NCBI RefSeq assembly: GCF_016725325.1
Contig: NZ_CP068083.1
Location: 1 to 64,000 of the forward strand
DNA from: Sphingobacterium spiritivorum
GTDB taxonomy: Bacteria; Bacteroidota; Bacteroidia; Sphingobacteriales; Sphingobacteriaceae
Length of the DNA stretch: 64,000 nucleotides
Reading direction: 5' to 3'
Both the position numbers and the translations under genes were made by a program. This document shows, in pieces, positions 33,435 to 42,900 of the stretch (within the stretch, counting starts at the first letter, position 1; the number at the start of each line of letters is the position of its first letter). The notes below the pieces were generated by a model. It saw nothing but the letters and a program-made list of their open reading frames with translations. It ran no database searches and was not told the DNA's origin.

Positions 33435-33451
33435 ACAGGAGCATTGATAGT
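33417..33451. terminator. Hairpin over the stop codon, between converging genes
   Basis: ACTATCAATGCTC (33417-33429) with GAGCATTGATAGT (33439-33451); a perfect 13-bp stem spanning the stop of the secreted protein gene and lying 17 bp from the RND stop. T runs are weak on both strands. Confidence 0.5.
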
Positions 33452-33467
33452 GGAAATTAATACAGCT

Positions 33468-36400
33468 TTACACGGCTTCTTCTTTTGGTACCACATCTAC
33501 TTTAGGAGGCATCAGTTTGTATACCACAGGTGTGACAATGCGGGATAGCAAAGTTGAGCTGATCAATCCCCCGATAATAACAATAGCTAAGGGAGAAATT
33601 AAAGGATTACTGGACAGAGCAATAGGCAGCAATCCGCCGATAGCAGTCAGTGTTGTCAGAATAATAGGTAAAAATCTGATCTCACCGGCTTCTTCAATGG
33701 CATCATTCAGCGATTTTCCTTCTGACCGTAGCTGATTGATGAAATCAACCAGCAAGATGGTATTTTTAACCTCTATTCCTGCTAATGCCACTATTCCGAT
33801 TGTCGCTACAAATGAAAGTGAATTGCCTGTAAACAACAGCGCCAGCACAGCTCCAACTATCCCCAAAGGAATCACAGAAAGCACAATCAAAGTACTCTTG
33901 AATGTTTTGAATTCAAGTACCAGTACAGCAATAAACATAAACAGGGTAACCAGAATAATACTGCCAAAACCACCAAAAGACTGGTTTCGGCTTTCGATCT
34001 CCCCTCCCATTTCATAACTGTATCCTGCAGGTAACCTGAAGGCATCCATCTGCTGTTTGACATCCTGAATAACCTTATCATTCAAAAATCCCTTTTGTAC
34101 AAAAGCATTTACAGATATCGTCCTTGTCTTATTATAATGATTAATACTCAAAGGTGAAGTTTCCAGTTGCAGCGAAGCGACCTGCATCAACGGAACAGAT
34201 AAGCCCTGATTGTTATTGACATACAGATTGTCAAACACACTCAGGTCTGGATAAGACGGATGACTGGTCGTCAGTAAGATACTGTAGTCATCTCCTTTCG
34301 AGTTAGGGTTCACATATTTACCCACATCGATACCCGCAACAGCCATACGTACAGTCCGGTCAATGTTAATAGTCGCAATACCTAATGCCTGAGCCTTCTC
34401 TTTATTAATATTGACTTTAATGTCTGATTTCAGATTTTTCAACGGATTATTGACATAGATTGTCCCTTCCGTTTGCAGCAGCATATTTTCAATCTGTCCG
34501 CCCAGATTCCGAAGGGTATCCAGATTATCGCCCAACAGACGAACCTCCACGGGTGAGATAATAGGCTGTCCCTGTTCAAAATTCTTCACCTCTACCTTTG
34601 CCCCCGGATAAGGTGTCCATTTCTTCCGAAGCATTTCGATAATCTCCAGCTTACGGTCTGATTTGACATCAGGTTGCAGGAGCACAAATAGTTCAGAAAA
34701 ATCTGTGCGTTCATTCTGAGGCAACACATTATAATAGATTCTTGGATTACCCTTTCCCACATTGGAAGCGAAATAACGTACTTCGGGTATATCCCGGAGT
34801 TCCTTTTCGATCTGCCTCGTAATGGAATCTGTATAATGCAGATTCGATTGCAAAGGCGTAGAAATATTGATTAAAAACTGTGGCTTTTCAGAAGCAGGAA
34901 ATAAACTGAATCCTACTACCGGAATCAATGCAATTGACCCTCCGAAAATCACCAATGCAATCACAATCGTCAGTACAGGTCTGGCGAGTGCTTTATCCAG
35001 TAATCGGGCATAAGAGCCATGAATAATTTTCTGTAGTGTACGTAGAAAAATATTGCCGTTCGCATCTGCATGTGGTTTTAACAGTTTACTTGACAGAAAC
35101 GGAACTACCGTCAATGCAACCAGCATAGATGCAATCACGGAACAGATAACAGCTACAGGAAGGCTTCGTATAAATTCTCCCGAAGCTTCAGGAAGAAACA
35201 TGAGCGGCATAAAAGCAATCACCAATGTCGCTGTACAACCGATAACAGCCATACCGATTTGTTTAGTCGCTTTCAACGTAGCATCCAGACGGCTATGTCC
35301 GTCACGCATCCAGCGTTCTATATTTTCTACGACTACGATACTATCATCCACCAGTAGTCCCAAAGCGACCACCAACCCTACAATACTTAACTGGTTAAGA
35401 CTGAAACCCAAAGCACTGATCATTACAATCCCGATAGCCAGAGATAGCGGAATAGACACCATGACCACCACAGATGCTCGTGTCCCCAAAGGCAGAAGTG
35501 TGACAATAACCAACAGGATCGCTATTACAAAATCTATCCCCAATCCACCCAGACGACTGTTTACATTATCTGCCTGATCAAATATAACCTGTTGATCAAT
35601 ATTTCCGGGCAAAGTCTTTTTGAACGTATCGATGACAGGCAGGTAAGCTTTTTGAGCTGCCGTAATATTGCCACCTGATTTTTGTGCTGCTACGACAAAC
35701 AGGCAACGGTATCCGTTCAAACGGGTAATATCCTTATCTTGTGAATAATCGAAATAAACATTTGCCACATCTCTTAAAGCGACATTTTTGCCGTTACCAC
35801 TAAAGACTACCGTATTTTTGATTTCATCTATATTCTGATAATTCCCACTCGTTTTTATATTGAATGATTTATTACCGGCATTGACACTTCCCCCCGGTAT
35901 ATTGGCAGCTTCACTTTGTATCGCATTAGCAATCAGTGTCACAGGAATATGCATCTGAGCCAGTTTTTCCAGATTAAGATCTACTCTGACCAACTGATCA
36001 GGCAGCCCCATAATTTCCACATTCTTAAGCGAAGGTATTTTTTCCAGTGCTGTCTGCAGATCTTCTGCCGCAGCCTTCATCTTATCTCTGGAGGCATTTT
36101 CGGACACCAGTGCGATCTGGAGTACATTGACATCCGAAGGAGACACCTGTTGCACCTCCATGCTGTATATTTCGGCCGGAAGATTTCCTCGTTCACTATT
36201 TACCTCACGAACCAGTTCCTGATATTTATCATCTACATTGACATTGTACTTGTATTCGACAAACAATACGGCGAGACCATCCCGAATAGTTGTCTTTATC
36301 GTCTTGATATTTTCCAGACCGTATATGCGCTTTTCGAGAGGTTTTACGACCAGTTCCTCCATATCCTTAGGGCTAGCTCCCGGGTACACGACGACTACCG

Positions 36401-36536
36401 GATAATTGGGAGCATTCATATCCGGATCCTCAGATCTGGGCATAGTAAATATGGTAGAGATTCCCAGTGCCATGACCATTAATACCATGATCAGGGTAAA
36501 CTGATAGTTTTTGACAGCGTATTCTGATATTTTCAT
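33468..36536 (-). CDS. RND efflux permease, inner membrane (AcrB/HAE1-like)
   Basis: 1022 residues with twelve predicted membrane helices in the RND order: one at 12-32, five plus one around 330-540, then one and five from about 855. Key sequences are MPRSEDPDMNAPNYPVVVVY near the start, GLLVDDSIVVVENI in helix 4, with the paired aspartates of the proton relay, and GIEVKNTILLVDF in the second half. It exports drugs or other amphiphiles using the proton gradient, together with the adaptor and TolC partner coded just upstream. It is the last gene of the four-gene operon; a 23-bp gap separates it from the adaptor. Confidence 0.93.
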   Translation of the reverse strand: MKISEYAVKNYQFTLIMVLMVMALGISTIFTMPRSEDPDMNAPNYPVVVVYPGASPKDMEELVVKPLEKRIYGLENIKTIKTTIRDGLAVLFVEYKYNVNVDDKYQELVREVNSERGNLPAEIYSMEVQQVSPSDVNVLQIALVSENASRDKMKAAAEDLQTALEKIPSLKNVEIMGLPDQLVRVDLNLEKLAQMHIPVTLIANAIQSEAANIPGGSVNAGNKSFNIKTSGNYQNIDEIKNTVVFSGNGKNVALRDVANVYFDYSQDKDITRLNGYRCLFVVAAQKSGGNITAAQKAYLPVIDTFKKTLPGNIDQQVIFDQADNVNSRLGGLGIDFVIAILLVIVTLLPLGTRASVVVMVSIPLSLAIGIVMISALGFSLNQLSIVGLVVALGLLVDDSIVVVENIERWMRDGHSRLDATLKATKQIGMAVIGCTATLVIAFMPLMFLPEASGEFIRSLPVAVICSVIASMLVALTVVPFLSSKLLKPHADANGNIFLRTLQKIIHGSYARLLDKALARPVLTIVIALVIFGGSIALIPVVGFSLFPASEKPQFLINISTPLQSNLHYTDSITRQIEKELRDIPEVRYFASNVGKGNPRIYYNVLPQNERTDFSELFVLLQPDVKSDRKLEIIEMLRKKWTPYPGAKVEVKNFEQGQPIISPVEVRLLGDNLDTLRNLGGQIENMLLQTEGTIYVNNPLKNLKSDIKVNINKEKAQALGIATINIDRTVRMAVAGIDVGKYVNPNSKGDDYSILLTTSHPSYPDLSVFDNLYVNNNQGLSVPLMQVASLQLETSPLSINHYNKTRTISVNAFVQKGFLNDKVIQDVKQQMDAFRLPAGYSYEMGGEIESRNQSFGGFGSIILVTLFMFIAVLVLEFKTFKSTLIVLSVIPLGIVGAVLALLFTGNSLSFVATIGIVALAGIEVKNTILLVDFINQLRSEGKSLNDAIEEAGEIRFLPIILTTLTAIGGLLPIALSSNPLISPLAIVIIGGLISSTLLSRIVTPVVYKLMPPKVDVVPKEEAV

Positions 36537-36559
36537 TGGATTCTATTTGTTTATCCTTC

Positions 36560-37612
36560 TTACTTCACAATTCTTATTTTTGAACCATCAGTGAGATAAG
36601 CACTGCCGGAAATAATCAATGCACGGGCATCTTCCAATCCTCCGCTGATATTGATTTTATCTTTCAACACCGCTCCCAGCTTCACTTTTACTTTTTTTGC
36701 GGTTTTCTCATCATCTGTCACAAACACATACCCTTCATTTTCACCGGCATCCAGAAGGGCATCGTATGGAATAGCATAGCTGCTGGTAGTCCTGGCAGGA
36801 ATAATAGTAGCCTTTCCAAACAATCCGGCAGCCAATCCTTTTGTATTGGCATCATCCAGCGTGAGTTCTACGCCGAAGGTTCCGCTTTGCGGATCTATTC
36901 CTTCTGCTTTACGACTTACTTTTGCCTGCAAAACAGCTTGCGGAAGTGCGTCTGTAGTAATGTCCGCTCTGTCTCCGATCTTTAGTGACGCCCATTGCTC
37001 ATCACTCAGACCGATCTTCAGTACCCATTTACTTTGATTTGCGCCATTGATCTGCAGGACTGGAGTTCCCGGCCCTACCACCTGACCATCGTTAGCCAGT
37101 TTTTTCAATACATATCCGTTGCTGGTTGCTCTGATTTCCGAATAATTCTGGTTGAATTTGATTGCGTCCAATTGCTGCCTGGCAACCTGAAGAGCCGTTT
37201 TTGCGTTTTGCATCTGTTCCAGTGTCGCGACACTGTCCCGATACAGCTGACTCGCCCGGTCATAATCACGCTGAGCTTTCTGATAAGATAAAGTTACCTG
37301 TTGCACCTGCGCCGAGATTTCCGTCTGATTGACAGAAGCCAGTAACTGCCCTTTATGTACAGGATCTCCTTCTTTTACATATATTTTATTGATGATCCCT
37401 CCATTTTTGAACGAAAGGAAAGTTTCATCATTTGTTGTAAACTGTCCTGAAGACTGAATAGCATGATTTGCATCTTCCATCTGCAACATCATTATTTGTA
37501 CAGGAATAGTATCCTGATCAGCCATAGTAGAGGTTTCTTTCTTGTGATTTCCACAGGCGCTGAAACTCAGTGCCACAAGCAATAGAACCGGATATGATAT
37601 GTTCATTTTCAT
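36560..37612 (-). CDS. RND periplasmic adaptor subunit (membrane fusion protein)
   Basis: 350 residues with a lipoprotein signal (ALSFSAC, cysteine near residue 20), so it is lipid-anchored. The order is that of MFP/HlyD proteins: a lipoyl half (GGIINKIYVKEGDPVHKGQLLAS), a coiled hairpin (QVTLSYQKAQRDYDRASQ to ARQQLDAIKF), the second lipoyl half (IRATSNGYVLKKLANDGQVV), then beta-barrel and membrane-proximal domains. It links the RND permease to the outer-membrane channel. Confidence 0.92.
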   Translation of the reverse strand: MKMNISYPVLLLVALSFSACGNHKKETSTMADQDTIPVQIMMLQMEDANHAIQSSGQFTTNDETFLSFKNGGIINKIYVKEGDPVHKGQLLASVNQTEISAQVQQVTLSYQKAQRDYDRASQLYRDSVATLEQMQNAKTALQVARQQLDAIKFNQNYSEIRATSNGYVLKKLANDGQVVGPGTPVLQINGANQSKWVLKIGLSDEQWASLKIGDRADITTDALPQAVLQAKVSRKAEGIDPQSGTFGVELTLDDANTKGLAAGLFGKATIIPARTTSSYAIPYDALLDAGENEGYVFVTDDEKTAKKVKVKLGAVLKDKINISGGLEDARALIISGSAYLTDGSKIRIVK

Positions 37613-37641
37613 CTGTCTGAAATTTATGAATGGTGATGAAA

Positions 37642-39012
37642 TTAAGGTATTAAATAAGCGGCCGTTTCGCGTTCCAGATCTGCCATTGCAGATAACACGT
37701 TGTACCTGTTTATATTGACTAATAATTGTGCAGAGGTATACTGATTACGTGCATCAATAGTTTCGATGAATGTATTTGTACCTGCTTTGTACCCTTTCTC
37801 AATTAAGCGCTGATAGCTGGATGCCGCTTCAAATTGCTTCAAGGATGACTGATATTTCTGATAAACTGCTTTCAGATTATTCTGGGCAGTCCGGGTGGCT
37901 AAATTCAACTGCTGAGTTACCAGGTCGACCTGTAGTTCCGCATTACGAAGATCCAGATTACTTTGTCGGACCTTTATATCATTTCTGCCTGCAGTGAATA
38001 TCGGAATATCCAGTTGCAGCCCTAGCATATAGTAACGGGTATTGTTATTAAATTTAAATCCTTCAGACTGGGAACCCAAATCCACAAAAGCAGCCAGCTT
38101 GGGCACCGCATACTGCTTATTCATTTTCAGAGCCGTTCTGTTAATCTCTACAACCTGATCCAGAGCCTTTAATTCTTCTCTTTTCTCAGACAATGACAGA
38201 TCCGCAAGTAATGTACTTACCTTATCCAGTCCTGCTTTATTATCCGTATTGACATCAATATTCGTTTCCGCATTGCGGTTTAAGAGAAAATTAAAATACA
38301 TCCGTGCATTCAGCACCCGTTGTTCAGCAGCGACCAGTTGAGCATTAGCCTGTTCGACCTCACTTCTGGAGCGCAGCACATAAGCAGGCAATCCCTTTCC
38401 TCCTTCCAATAATTTTTCGTTGACCCGTAGTCCTTCATTGGCAAGCTGCAAACCAGATTTGTAAATATCCACAGCCTGCAATGCACTTTGATAGTTATAA
38501 TAAGCCGTTTTAATGTTTTTGACCAGATCCCGTTTATAAATCACCACTTCAAATTGCTGAAGCACCACCTGCTGCTCCGAGATGCGCTTATTATACGTCA
38601 GATCCGTATTGATAATCGGCATAGTAGTCCGGATTTTAGCATCGTAGAAATTCTTTGGCAGGAAATTAATATTCTGATTCTCCATTACCGGAAACTGACT
38701 GGATTGCGTAAGCTGATTAAGTGTCGAATATATAGGATTCAACAGGTCACCCAACGGTAAAGGAATATTACGTCCGCCATCTGCGGTCTGATAGGCTCCC
38801 TGAAAAGCTACTGTGGGAAGAAAAAGACTCCTTGCTGTTTTCAAAGCATATTGCGCTTTTTCCAGCGAGACATCTTTTTGCTGCAAGACGATATTGTTCC
38901 TGAATGCTTCCGAAACATAGGCATCCAGTATTTCCTGTGCCTGCAACGGAATCGTTATGAAGCCTGACAGAAGCATGGAAAGGACTAATCTGCCGGTTTT
39001 AAAAAATTTCAT
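37642..39012 (-). CDS. TolC-family outer-membrane efflux protein
   Basis: 456 residues with signal peptide (LVLSMLLSGFITIPLQAQE). Two OEP repeats of about 190 residues: amphipathic helices (FRNNIVLQQKDVSLEKAQYALKT; LVKNIKTAYYNYQSALQAVD) and beta strands facing the outer membrane (YYMLGLQLDIPIFTAG). The second repeat ends with YNVLSAMADLERETAAYL. It forms the trimeric exit duct of the efflux complex. It starts 3 bp from a TetR operator (39015-39027), so repressor binding there could block elongation. Confidence 0.92.
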   Translation of the reverse strand: MKFFKTGRLVLSMLLSGFITIPLQAQEILDAYVSEAFRNNIVLQQKDVSLEKAQYALKTARSLFLPTVAFQGAYQTADGGRNIPLPLGDLLNPIYSTLNQLTQSSQFPVMENQNINFLPKNFYDAKIRTTMPIINTDLTYNKRISEQQVVLQQFEVVIYKRDLVKNIKTAYYNYQSALQAVDIYKSGLQLANEGLRVNEKLLEGGKGLPAYVLRSRSEVEQANAQLVAAEQRVLNARMYFNFLLNRNAETNIDVNTDNKAGLDKVSTLLADLSLSEKREELKALDQVVEINRTALKMNKQYAVPKLAAFVDLGSQSEGFKFNNNTRYYMLGLQLDIPIFTAGRNDIKVRQSNLDLRNAELQVDLVTQQLNLATRTAQNNLKAVYQKYQSSLKQFEAASSYQRLIEKGYKAGTNTFIETIDARNQYTSAQLLVNINRYNVLSAMADLERETAAYLIP

Positions 39013-39014
39013 AA

Positions 39015-39027
39015 TTAACAGTGTTAA
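39015..39027. promoter_or_regulatory. TetR operator box, internal (between tetR and tolC)
   Basis: TTAACAGTGTTAA, the reverse complement of the box upstream of tetR. It fills most of the 18 bases between the tetR stop and the tolC start. Confidence 0.6.
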
Positions 39028-39030
39028 TAG

Positions 39031-39672
39031 TTAACGTTTCAAACTTTCCAGAACCCGGATAAACCCTTCATACGTCTGGTTCATTACATTTTCTCCTTCT
39101 GCTACCGCAAGCTTGACTGATGCAACATGATCCAGATGCCCCTGCAACTTAAGACTGCACAAGCCATGCATGAGCGACCACACATTCAACGCAAATGTAT
39201 TGGCATCAAACTGTGTAAAGTATCCCGCAGACTGACAGTCTTCTACGGTACGTATGAGGGCCGCAAATGATTGCTCTCCCTCTTCCCAGCCTTCATCTAC
39301 ACAATTATTTCTGACAAATTCCAGAGGCTCTTTCTGAATAAACATCAGTTCATAAAAATCCGGATTGTTAAGTGCAAAACTCATATAAACTCTCCCCATA
39401 GCCTTCAATCGCTCAAAAGGCTCATGTACATACTGTAAAACCATAAACTGTGTCCCTAATAATTTAAAACCTTCCTGATGTAAGGCGTACATAATGTCCG
39501 TCTTATCCTTGTAATATAAATAGATCGTAGTCGGACTAAATTCTATCTTCTCTGCTATCTTACGTATAGAAGTAGCTTCATAACCATGTTTTAAAAACAG
39601 TTCCTTGGCAGCATCGAGGATGCGTTGACGCAGATCTTCTTTATGTTTCTCTTTTCTTTCCCTTATTCCCAT
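39031..39672 (-). CDS. TetR-family repressor of the efflux operon
   Basis: 213 residues. The N-terminal TetR helix-turn-helix is clear: RILDAAKELFLKHGYEATSIRKI, then FSPTTIYLYYKDKTDIMYAL. The larger C-terminal domain (about 65-210) is the all-helical ligand pocket, with EGWEEGEQSFAALIRTVEDC and SLMHGLCSLKLQGHL. It heads the operon tetR-tolC-adaptor-RND and is expected to repress it until a substrate binds. Three near-identical palindromes in and before the operon support self-regulation. Confidence 0.92.
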   Translation of the reverse strand: MGIRERKEKHKEDLRQRILDAAKELFLKHGYEATSIRKIAEKIEFSPTTIYLYYKDKTDIMYALHQEGFKLLGTQFMVLQYVHEPFERLKAMGRVYMSFALNNPDFYELMFIQKEPLEFVRNNCVDEGWEEGEQSFAALIRTVEDCQSAGYFTQFDANTFALNVWSLMHGLCSLKLQGHLDHVASVKLAVAEGENVMNQTYEGFIRVLESLKR

Positions 39673-39690
39673 ATTAATATATTAACATGT

Positions 39691-39712
39691 CAAATATAAT
39701 TAACACTGTTAA
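39691..39712 (-). promoter_or_regulatory. Promoter and operator of the tetR-RND operon
   Basis: On the minus strand TATATTTG (39691-39698) is a perfect -7 box. Directly upstream, between -7 and -33, lies the palindrome TTAACACTGTTAA (39700-39712), where a bound repressor would block RNA polymerase. Confidence 0.7.
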
Positions 39713-39830
39713 TAAAAAGAAAAAATATTGAAATATTATTTTTAAAATAAATATGACACGTTATGAAATAAAAGCATAAAACATCCAAAAAAGGCAATTA
39801 AAAGAGATTAAAATTCAAGCACAACCATAG

Positions 39831-39843
39831 TTAACACTGTTCA
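39831..39843. promoter_or_regulatory. TetR operator box, upstream
   Basis: TTAACACTGTTCA, one base off the other two boxes. It lies 103 bp before the endonuclease/phosphatase gene and so could also place that gene under TetR control. Confidence 0.5.
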
Positions 39844-39945
39844 TTATTTTAAATTTCATGTATATTTCATAAAATATTAGCACGAATGATCAGCTTTAGC
39901 ATAATGTTTGATTAATAGTTCAGCACAACATTTACATTTTATTTC

Positions 39946-40989
39946 ATGATCATTTTTCTATATATCTTATCCGTATTGTGGATTCTTACGGCCTTTATTC
40001 CCCTGATCCGCCATGACTACTGGACATTCCGTGTATTTGAATATCCTCGTCTGCAGAAATTAGTACTATCCTCCGCTACATTTGTATCCGTGATCGTATT
40101 ATGTCCAGCTACTACCTTTAGAAATATTCTACTTGCAGTACTGGGACTCACTATACTTTATCTTATAAAACAGATTCTGCCCTTCACTCCTCTCTCCGCT
40201 AAGCAGGTATTGAAAATAAAGGACAAAAGACCGGAACAGGATCTAAAAATTATGATTTCAAATGTATATGAAGACAACAACAATTATGAGGGTTGCATAC
40301 GCGTCATCAAGGATACAGATGCGGATATGGTACTGTTGCTGGAAACCAGTCATGCCTGGGAGAAAGCATTACGCAGTATAGAAGAGAAGTATCCTTACTA
40401 TGTCAAAGAGCCTATAGATAACACTTATGGAATGCTCTTATTCTCAAAATTTGAATTGCGGGATGCTGAAGTAAAATATCTGGTAGAGGATGATATTCCG
40501 TCTATACATACGAAGATCGTTTTGCAAAACGGACAGGAAGTACAAATCTATGCTTTACACCCTACCCCTCCGGTGCCAAATGAAAACCCGAGATCGACAG
40601 AACGGGATAAAGAATTACTGTTAGTTGCAGATATGGCGCGTAAATCCAAATTGCCGGTGATTGTATGCGGAGACCTGAATGATGTGGCCTGGAGTTATAC
40701 AACAGAACTATTTTTAAAGATGAGTCAGTTATTAGATCCCAGAAGAGGCCGTTTCTTTATGAATACCTTTCATGCCCATTATCCGATTCTACGTTTCCCT
40801 CTGGATCATATCTTCTGTAGTACAGATTTCAAATTAGTATGCATGAAGAGATTACACAACTATGATTCAGATCATTTTCCAATATTTACACATCTTCAGT
40901 TTGAAAATTCGGCAAAATATCAGCAGGAAGCAATGGAAGTGGATCAGGAAGATATAGAAATGGCTCAGGAGAAAAAAGAAAAGTGCTGA
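39946..40989 (+). CDS. Membrane-anchored endonuclease/exonuclease/phosphatase family protein
   Basis: 347 residues. Two to three N-terminal membrane helices (about 2-20, 37-70), then an EEP domain from about residue 98: IMISNVYEDNNNYEG, ADMVLLLETSHAW with the metal-binding glutamate, YALHPTPP, PVIVCGDLNDVAWS and LDHIFCS with a final SDHFPIF. The catalytic GDxND and SDH motifs are intact. The domain hydrolyses phosphodiesters; membrane-bound relatives are of unknown substrate. It is divergent from the efflux operon. Confidence 0.87.
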   Translation: MIIFLYILSVLWILTAFIPLIRHDYWTFRVFEYPRLQKLVLSSATFVSVIVLCPATTFRNILLAVLGLTILYLIKQILPFTPLSAKQVLKIKDKRPEQDLKIMISNVYEDNNNYEGCIRVIKDTDADMVLLLETSHAWEKALRSIEEKYPYYVKEPIDNTYGMLLFSKFELRDAEVKYLVEDDIPSIHTKIVLQNGQEVQIYALHPTPPVPNENPRSTERDKELLLVADMARKSKLPVIVCGDLNDVAWSYTTELFLKMSQLLDPRRGRFFMNTFHAHYPILRFPLDHIFCSTDFKLVCMKRLHNYDSDHFPIFTHLQFENSAKYQQEAMEVDQEDIEMAQEKKEKC

Positions 40990-41007
40990 TCATACAGCAC
41001 TTTTCTT
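40976..41007. terminator. Bidirectional terminator
   Basis: AAGAAAAGTGCTG (40976-40988) and CAGCACTTTTCTT (40995-41007) form a perfect 13-bp stem with A runs on the left and T runs on the right. It serves the converging genes on both sides. Confidence 0.8.
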
Positions 41008-41274
41008 TTAATATTCTATTCCCAAAACAGATTTCAACGGAATCAGTACACCGCTTTTGATCTGTAAATATTTATCAGTAACAGACCAAATTGTAGTCTC
41101 AATGCGCTTTGGCCCGTCTTCTGTTTGAAAGACAATTGTAGTTTTTGATTTAAATGCATTACCCAACCGCAGTGCTCCTTCTAATTTATCCTTCAACAAT
41201 TCAGAATGATCTACAGGGGCAGGTATTATTTTATAATTTGGCAATTCTTCTTTTGCTATTAATTCTCCGATCAT
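41008..41274 (-). CDS. Hypothetical small protein
   Basis: About 88 residues from ATG at 41274 (or 41277); an open extension to 41319 would add a hydrophobic stretch and is less likely. It looks beta-rich: KTTIVFQTEDGPKRIETTIWS, DKYLQIKSGVLIPLKSVLGIEY. No family recognised. Confidence 0.6.
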   Translation of the reverse strand: MIGELIAKEELPNYKIIPAPVDHSELLKDKLEGALRLGNAFKSKTTIVFQTEDGPKRIETTIWSVTDKYLQIKSGVLIPLKSVLGIEY

Positions 41275-41475
41275 CATAATCAACAATTTTAAAATGTACA
41301 CAGGAACCTTATGATACAAACGTCATTTTAGGCTTTTTTGTATCTTGTTAGCTAAATTTAGATATACTTTCACTTATAAACAACATCCGTTCGTATTTTT
41401 TCTTTTACATGACACTATTTTGAAACAGATTGGGTTTCTTTGACATTTACATTATTTTTATGCTCAAACAGGATT

Positions 41476-42204
41476 ATGGAAAGACCGTCTATATACGAGA
41501 AAGAGTGGGAAGTGAATTTCACCCATTGCTATGCCTCAGGCTTGATTAAATATGCAGAGATGAGCAATATGCTTCAGATAACGGCCGGTGAACACGCTAT
41601 TGCAGCCGGATTCGGTTTTTTTGAAATGGCCAGGAATAATCAGGCCTGGGTATTGAGCAGAATACGGATGGAGATTTCCAGACTACCCAAGTGGCTGGAT
41701 AAAATTCATATTAAAACCTGGGTTCAGGAATTTGAGGGAGCGAGATCCATACGTAATTTTGAAATTTATGTTAAAGGAGAACTCTATCTGGCTGCGACCA
41801 CCTATTGGGCAGTGATCAACACCCTGAAACGAGGCTCGGAAGATCTGGCAATTTCTACGGAAGGTTTTACCACCTATCCGGAGAGAACAGCTACTTCAAA
41901 ACCTTTTTCCCGATTAAACCTTGCGACGGAAACAGAATTTATTAAAAATTATCAGGTTGTGCTCTCTGATCTGGACATCGTCAAGCATGTCAATAATGTA
42001 AAATATATGGACTGGTGTCTGGATACATTGAAACCGGAGCTGGTGCTGGAAAACAATATTCATTCTTTGGAAATGAATTATTTACGGGAACTCACCTACC
42101 ACGATGTCGTCACGATTTCCAGTGCACACACCGATAAAGAGATCTTCTTTAAGGTAGAAAAAAATCCAAAGATCAATTTTCTGATGGCTATAGGGTTAAG
42201 ATAA
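41476..42204 (+). CDS. Acyl-ACP thioesterase (FatA/FatB-like)
   Basis: 242 residues from ATG at 41476; the open frame from TTG at 41440 is not needed. The double hot-dog fold is visible: a first half with WVLSRIRMEISRLPKWLDKIHIKTWV, a second half with DLDIVKHVNNVKYMDW. The latter carries the family's active-site Asn-His-like segment (HVNNVKY). Such enzymes release fatty acids from acyl carrier protein in the cytoplasm. Single gene with a strong shared terminator. Confidence 0.87.
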   Translation: MERPSIYEKEWEVNFTHCYASGLIKYAEMSNMLQITAGEHAIAAGFGFFEMARNNQAWVLSRIRMEISRLPKWLDKIHIKTWVQEFEGARSIRNFEIYVKGELYLAATTYWAVINTLKRGSEDLAISTEGFTTYPERTATSKPFSRLNLATETEFIKNYQVVLSDLDIVKHVNNVKYMDWCLDTLKPELVLENNIHSLEMNYLRELTYHDVVTISSAHTDKEIFFKVEKNPKINFLMAIGLR

Positions 42205-42232
42205 AAAAAGCGGACAGTTGTCCGCTTTTTTT
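42203..42232. terminator. Bidirectional terminator
   Basis: AAAAAAAGCGGACA (42203-42216) with TGTCCGCTTTTTTT (42219-42232), a perfect stem with T runs on both strands. It ends the thioesterase gene and the long minus-strand oxidoreductase operon. Confidence 0.9.
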
Positions 42233-42240
42233 ATCTTCTG

Positions 42241-42873
42241 TTACAATGCCCAGGCGTGTTCTCCTTTTTTATAAGGATAATTACCGTCAAATTTTCCCGG
42301 AATTTTCACATAACGTAATGCTTTAGTAGCACCCAGTTCTGAAGTAAAGAAACCGGTAAGGGTCAATTGCTTAAACATCGTAAACCAGTGTGGAGGATCA
42401 CTTTTTGGCACACGATACATTTCATTTTGTTTCAGTGCATCCTTCTCACGCTGAGCTTTTGTAGCCTCTGCCTGCTTAGCGTTATATTCACTGGCTTCTT
42501 TATCCAGGATATTGACAAATTTAGTCTGATCTTCCTTACTTAGTTCCTGAAATTTCTTACCGAATTCTTTCTTGGCACGATCATCAACAGTATTGATACC
42601 GTCTAAGAATACCTTCTGCTCAGTATCTGCATAACAGTCTCTGATCATGACAGGTATAAACTCTCCTACACCTGCTTCCTTCGCTCCCGGTGTACTGGTT
42701 TTTGGCAAGATTGCTTCTGCCAGATCACCAAGAAAATTGACAGAATCCTTTTCAAAAAGCTTTGCTGTATCTTTTGAAGCTGAACGGGAACAGCCTTCCA
42801 AGAAAAGATTAGCGCCAATAACAGTTCCTCCCATCAACAGGGCAACACGCTGTAATGCTTCTCTTCTATTCAT
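42241..42873 (-). CDS. Gluconate 2-dehydrogenase subunit 3 family protein
   Basis: 210 residues. An N-terminal twin-arginine-like start (MNRREALQRVALLMGG) leads to a lipobox-like FLEGC, so it may be exported and anchored. The body holds LAEAILPKTSTPGAKEAGVGEFI and a helical bundle, as in the small subunit of FAD sugar dehydrogenases, which chaperones or exports the GMC flavoprotein. The matching GMC subunit is coded two genes upstream. It is the last gene of the operon. Confidence 0.85.
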   Translation of the reverse strand: MNRREALQRVALLMGGTVIGANLFLEGCSRSASKDTAKLFEKDSVNFLGDLAEAILPKTSTPGAKEAGVGEFIPVMIRDCYADTEQKVFLDGINTVDDRAKKEFGKKFQELSKEDQTKFVNILDKEASEYNAKQAEATKAQREKDALKQNEMYRVPKSDPPHWFTMFKQLTLTGFFTSELGATKALRYVKIPGKFDGNYPYKKGEHAWAL

Positions 42874-42900
42874 ATCTTTATCGTTTTAAAACGTTAATTC

